DNA of 64,000 nt from Helicobacter hepaticus ATCC 51449 (GTDB lineage: Bacteria; Campylobacterota; Campylobacteria; Campylobacterales; Helicobacteraceae): positions 62,001 to 126,000 of the forward strand of contig NC_004917.1 of assembly GCF_000007905.1 (NCBI RefSeq). Direction: 5' to 3'. The notes beneath the pieces were generated by a model. The model searched no databases, was not told the DNA's origin, and saw nothing but the letters and a program-made list of their open reading frames with translations. The translations under genes and the position numbers were made by a program. The first letter of the stretch is position 1. Every line of letters starts with the position of its first letter. Of the stretch, positions 60,898 to 64,000 are shown one piece after another.

Positions 60898-62379
60898 CTA
60901 AATATAACTTGGAGCATCATTGCTAAAAAGCACTAAATCGTGGGCTTGAGAGCAAGATTTGAGCATATCTTCAAGCATAGACTTATCTTTAAGAGTAATC
61001 TTTTGTGTATTATAAATGTGTTTAGATAGAATCTTTGCATTGAGTTCGCCCGTAATGATAACAATGTCAAATACCTTATCAATAGCTTGGGCAAGTTCAA
61101 TATTAGCTTCTTTTGTGCTCTCTACTATGCCGGGCGTAACAATAATCTTTCGCCCTTGATAAAGTGAGCAAAGACGAATAGCCTCTTTCATTCCCTTAAG
61201 ATTCCCATTAAATCCATCATCAATAATCAGCTTTTGATGTGTCTGTATCTTGTTAAGACGATGAGGGATGGGCTCTATTCTTTTTACAGCTTTTTGTATT
61301 TCTTCTACTTGCAAACCAAGCTCCACACCCATATAAATCGCTGCACTCAAATTTACAACATTAAAAACGCCTAAAACCATTGTTTCAAAGTGATGCCACT
61401 CACCCTTAATAAAAAGTTCAAAGCTTGTGCCATCAAGATTTGCATCAATATTACGCACATTTTCTGGAAAATACTGAATCTTTTTGGTTATATTTGGTTC
61501 TATATGAGGTGATTTAGGATTATCTTTAAAAACAAAAGCTTTTTTTAGCCTTGAGCTTTGCAATAGCTCAAATTTTGTTTCTACAATATTTTCAAGGCTT
61601 TTAAAATACTCCAAATGCTGCTCACCGACTTCACCAATAACAGCATAATGTGGATTCAAAAATTGGCTAATAAGTGCAATATCGCCTTTTAAACGCGCTC
61701 CTGCTTCAATAATATAAATCTCTGTAATATAATCTAAATTTTGATTAATATCTGCCACAATCCCTGTATGCGTATTAACGCTTCTAGGTGTAGCATATAC
61801 GCGATACTTTTCTTTAAGAATCTGTGCTAAAAAGTTTTTCATACTTGTTTTGCCATAACTGCCTGTTACACCAATAATAATTAATCTTGACATAATATCA
61901 AGTTTCTCTTTAGCGAGAATAATATAGCGATTAAGTAAAATATTTTCATATATTTTTGAAATAATACTCGCAAACACAAGCGGCATCAAATCAAACAATC
62001 TACTATTAACGTCTAATATGTAACATAAAGCCTCATTAAAGGACATAAAAATAAAGAAAATAACGAAAAACTTTAATACTCTTTGAGTGAAATTCAATCG
62101 CTTATCAAGCTGTATTGCCCATATAGCTATTGCAATAAAATATATTATACTCAATCCTATAAGCATATAGCTACTTAATGGTTCTTGGATAAAAACACTT
62201 CCTACATACACAGCAAGTGGCAATATAAAATAATATATATGCCATTGCCATTTGTGGTGCATTAAAAGCACTCGCTTAAAGCTATAATTATACCACTGCA
62301 GATTTGTCATTCCATAATATGCAAGACACAATATAACTACCCATTGTGCAATCGTATCAATGATAAACATTTCTTCCAT
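60898..62379 (-). CDS. murF: UDP-MurNAc-tripeptide D-Ala-D-Ala ligase, with membrane N-terminus
   Basis: A 493-residue MurF of the Epsilonproteobacterial type. The first 160 residues hold several hydrophobic helices (VVILCLAYYGM, IYYFILPLAVYVGSVF, YMLIGLSIIYFIAIAIW), absent from E. coli MurF. Then GVTGSYGKTSMKNFLAQIL (ATP loop), IIEAGARLKGDI, GEVGEQHLEYFKS and DDGFNGNLKGM form the ligase. It adds D-Ala-D-Ala to the peptidoglycan precursor, and Ddl encoded further on makes its substrate. Confidence 0.93.
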   Translation of the reverse strand: MEEMFIIDTIAQWVVILCLAYYGMTNLQWYNYSFKRVLLMHHKWQWHIYYFILPLAVYVGSVFIQEPLSSYMLIGLSIIYFIAIAIWAIQLDKRLNFTQRVLKFFVIFFIFMSFNEALCYILDVNSRLFDLMPLVFASIISKIYENILLNRYIILAKEKLDIMSRLIIIGVTGSYGKTSMKNFLAQILKEKYRVYATPRSVNTHTGIVADINQNLDYITEIYIIEAGARLKGDIALISQFLNPHYAVIGEVGEQHLEYFKSLENIVETKFELLQSSRLKKAFVFKDNPKSPHIEPNITKKIQYFPENVRNIDANLDGTSFELFIKGEWHHFETMVLGVFNVVNLSAAIYMGVELGLQVEEIQKAVKRIEPIPHRLNKIQTHQKLIIDDGFNGNLKGMKEAIRLCSLYQGRKIIVTPGIVESTKEANIELAQAIDKVFDIVIITGELNAKILSKHIYNTQKITLKDKSMLEDMLKSCSQAHDLVLFSNDAPSYI

Positions 62380-62389
62380 ACTACTTCCT

Positions 62390-62680
62390 TTATCTTAAAA
62401 TCTCAAAATCATTGAGACTCTCATCAATATCTATTTCGCGAGATTGTATTCGTTCAACCTCGCTTTTAATAGGTCCAATCTCAAGTATTTTACATAATTT
62501 TTCAAGTGCTTCTTCTTCGCCTTGTGCTATTACACGCACGCTACCATCGCTTAAATTACATACATTCCCGCTTAAAACCTTACTTTCTTCATTAAGCTTA
62601 TCAACCCTATATTTAACAAAACGTCTAAAACCTACACCTTGCACCTTACCAAATATTAAAAATTCACATCTTTTTTTCAT
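62390..62680 (-). CDS. acyP: Acylphosphatase
   Basis: A 96-residue acylphosphatase. GKVQGVGFRRFVKYRVDKL contains the catalytic Arg, and GNVCNLSDGSVRVIAQGEE the catalytic Asn. It hydrolyses acyl phosphates such as 1,3-bisphosphoglycerate or carbamoyl phosphate. It overlaps the hydrolase gene by 4 nt and precedes murF by 10 nt. Confidence 0.93.
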   Translation of the reverse strand: MKKRCEFLIFGKVQGVGFRRFVKYRVDKLNEESKVLSGNVCNLSDGSVRVIAQGEEEALEKLCKILEIGPIKSEVERIQSREIDIDESLNDFEILR

Positions 62681-63426
62681 AATTCACTCCTGTAAAGCTT
62701 TTCAATCTCTCCACCTTGTTTGAGAAAAAAATAATGGTTTCCTTCCATAGGAAAGAATCTACTTGTAGGAATAAGTGCAGCGATAGTTTGACCGCAAAAA
62801 AGTGGTGTGGCACTATCATTTTTACCCCAAAAAATGTTTGCTTTGCCCTTATATGCACTAAATTCTGATGAAAAATCTTCATCAACAACATTTTTAAATG
62901 TTTGATACATACCCTCATTCATTGCCTTAACATCACTTGAGCGAAATATTTTACCCAACTTGCCAAGCCCACATTTTCCCATAATCTTTGCAAAAACAAT
63001 TTTCAAGCGAACTTTCAAACTTTTAGGCACTCTAATTCCAGCAGATGAGAGAAGTATAGCTTCTTTTGGTTGGCATAATATAGCTACTTTTCCTCCAAAA
63101 CTATGCCCTATAATAACACAATCTTTCACTGCCACACCACTCACTTCACGCATAAAAATTTCTACAATTTTTGCATAATCTTGCGTTGTGAGAGGTTTAT
63201 CATTTGGACTATTGCCAAAGCCGGGCATATCTAAGTAAATATGTTCCCACTGATTAAAATATTTACCAAAAGCACTCTTCATTAGCTCCTTATTGCTGCC
63301 CCAGCCGTGCAAAAATAACATAAAAGATACGTGATTAGAATCTTGATGTGTAGGGAACTGAGCTTGGATTCTCTCATAACTTAGCTCAAAATATTCACCT
63401 TGATATTCTATGCGCCTTTGTGCCAT
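62677..63426 (-). CDS. Alpha/beta hydrolase
   Basis: A 249-residue serine hydrolase. FMLFLHGWGSNKELMKS is the oxyanion strand-loop, CVIIGHSFGGKVAIL the nucleophile elbow, FWGKNDSATPLF the acidic residue and FPMEGNHYFFLKQ the histidine. The substrate is unknown. The equivalent gene lies between ddl and murF in H. pylori, so the position is conserved. It starts 6 nt after ddl. Confidence 0.9.
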   Translation of the reverse strand: MAQRRIEYQGEYFELSYERIQAQFPTHQDSNHVSFMLFLHGWGSNKELMKSAFGKYFNQWEHIYLDMPGFGNSPNDKPLTTQDYAKIVEIFMREVSGVAVKDCVIIGHSFGGKVAILCQPKEAILLSSAGIRVPKSLKVRLKIVFAKIMGKCGLGKLGKIFRSSDVKAMNEGMYQTFKNVVDEDFSSEFSAYKGKANIFWGKNDSATPLFCGQTIAALIPTSRFFPMEGNHYFFLKQGGEIEKLYRSEL

Positions 63427-63432
63427 AATAAA

Positions 63433-64000
63433 CTATTTTCCTTTTGCATAATGGATTTGCTCTATATACTTATAGCTTACCTTGATAGAATGTTTTTTTG
63501 GCAAATTGTAAGCTAATTCTGTAAGCACCCCTACAAAATCCTCAAATAAGTAATTTGCCATAGAACCCGGAATTGGATTAATCTCATTGAGATACACTTC
63601 ATCATCAATAACAAAAAAATCACATCGTATCAATGCCCCTTCAAAAGCATTTTCATAGAGTTTCATAAAATTTTCTTGTAATTTTGCTACTAATGCAGAG
63701 CTTATATCTGCTTGCAAAACTTGCGCTGTGCGTGAAAAATCCAAATATTTACGCTCAAAATCAAGGAGCTCTTTTTTACTAGGTTCTTCAATAATTGAGA
63801 ATCTATATTCATCTTGCGAACCATTTTTTACCCTACACCCTGCAAGATTATATTCTTTGACACCACTTTTAAAGCTTTCTGCTATGATAGTGTCATCATA
63901 TTCAAAGGCTAAATCTCTGCCATAATCAAGCTCTTTTTCTTCATTTATAACACTCACTCCTATAGAACTTCCAAGCCTTGCGGGTTTAAGGATTATTGGA
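63433..64000 (-). CDS. ddl: D-alanine-D-alanine ligase, 5' end outside window
   Basis: C-terminal ATP-grasp part of Ddl. The frame is open to the window edge; its first visible residues, PIILKPARLGSSIGVSVINE, are the ATP-binding loop. EGALIRCDFFVIDDEVYLNEINPIPGS follows, with the metal-binding Glu and Asn (EINPIPG). It makes the dipeptide used by MurF. The N-terminal half lies beyond 64000. Confidence 0.95.
   Translation of the reverse strand, partial: PIILKPARLGSSIGVSVINEEKELDYGRDLAFEYDDTIIAESFKSGVKEYNLAGCRVKNGSQDEYRFSIIEEPSKKELLDFERKYLDFSRTAQVLQADISSALVAKLQENFMKLYENAFEGALIRCDFFVIDDEVYLNEINPIPGSMANYLFEDFVGVLTELAYNLPKKHSIKVSYKYIEQIHYAKGK

Noticed and set aside
1-64000. tRNA, rRNA or CRISPR features
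   Set aside because: No cloverleaf-like or rRNA-like sequence and no regularly spaced short repeats were recognised on either strand by reading.

Overview
The window is a piece of a low-GC Epsilonproteobacterial chromosome, most likely an enterohepatic Helicobacter of the H. hepaticus type. The evidence is a hydBCDE uptake-hydrogenase operon with the Helicobacter-type hydE, a reverse-transsulfuration pair (metB-cysK), the order PPIase-fba-efp, the order rpmH-rnpA-yidD-yidC-jag-mnmE, the run truB-csrA-ispE-smpB-exbB-exbD, and the run HIT-murF-acyP-hydrolase-ddl. These are orders I recognise from Helicobacter; no database was searched. No rRNA, tRNA, insertion sequence or CRISPR array was seen.

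Layout. 1-4656: 3' part of hydB, then hydC, hydD, hydE. 4709-7584: a lipoprotein, then metB-cysK. 7562-37493: a large surface-glycan locus. 37550-42903: lepA, ftsW, an HdeD-like membrane protein, hemD and a periplasmic PPIase. 42932-44762: fba and efp, separated by the remnant of an FkbM-type methyltransferase. 44821-52484: clpB, mnmE, jag, yidC, yidD, rnpA, rpmH. 52544-56037: a ZorB/ZorA-like motor pair next to exbD-exbB. 56056-58400: smpB, ispE, csrA, truB. 58463-64000: two ankyrin-repeat proteins, a HIT protein, murF, acylphosphatase, an alpha/beta hydrolase and the 3' part of ddl.

The glycan locus is the notable part. It holds 17 G/C homopolymers of 7-13 bases between 9050 and 35602 and none were seen elsewhere in the window. 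It encodes (i) a dTDP-3-amino-3,6-dideoxyhexose pathway (RmlA, RmlB, two FdtA/QdtA-like cupins, an FdtB/QdtB-like aminotransferase, a hexapeptide acyltransferase, a sugar N-formyltransferase); (ii) a carrier-protein acyl pathway (two AMP-forming ligases, two acyl carrier proteins, a short-chain reductase, an FkbH-like HAD protein, a VOC protein, two GNAT transferases); (iii) a CDP-substituent-like module (cytidylyltransferase-like protein, HAD phosphatase, TagF-like transferase, Asp/Glu racemase, methyltransferases); (iv) WecB and glycosyltransferases, including two GT11-type fucosyltransferase-like genes.

Some tracts lie inside essential domains and act as ordinary on/off switches: DUF2972, futC-like and VOC genes are off as sequenced. 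Another group lies just after a complete enzyme domain, followed by an open frame that in one register ends on or next to the start codon of the next gene (ATGA, TAATG, TGATG). This suggests that tract length may gate translational coupling to the next cistron rather than, or as well as, the enzyme before it. One tract lies between a Shine-Dalgarno sequence and its start codon. A perfect 44-bp direct repeat sits near each edge of the variable core (8426 and 34262).
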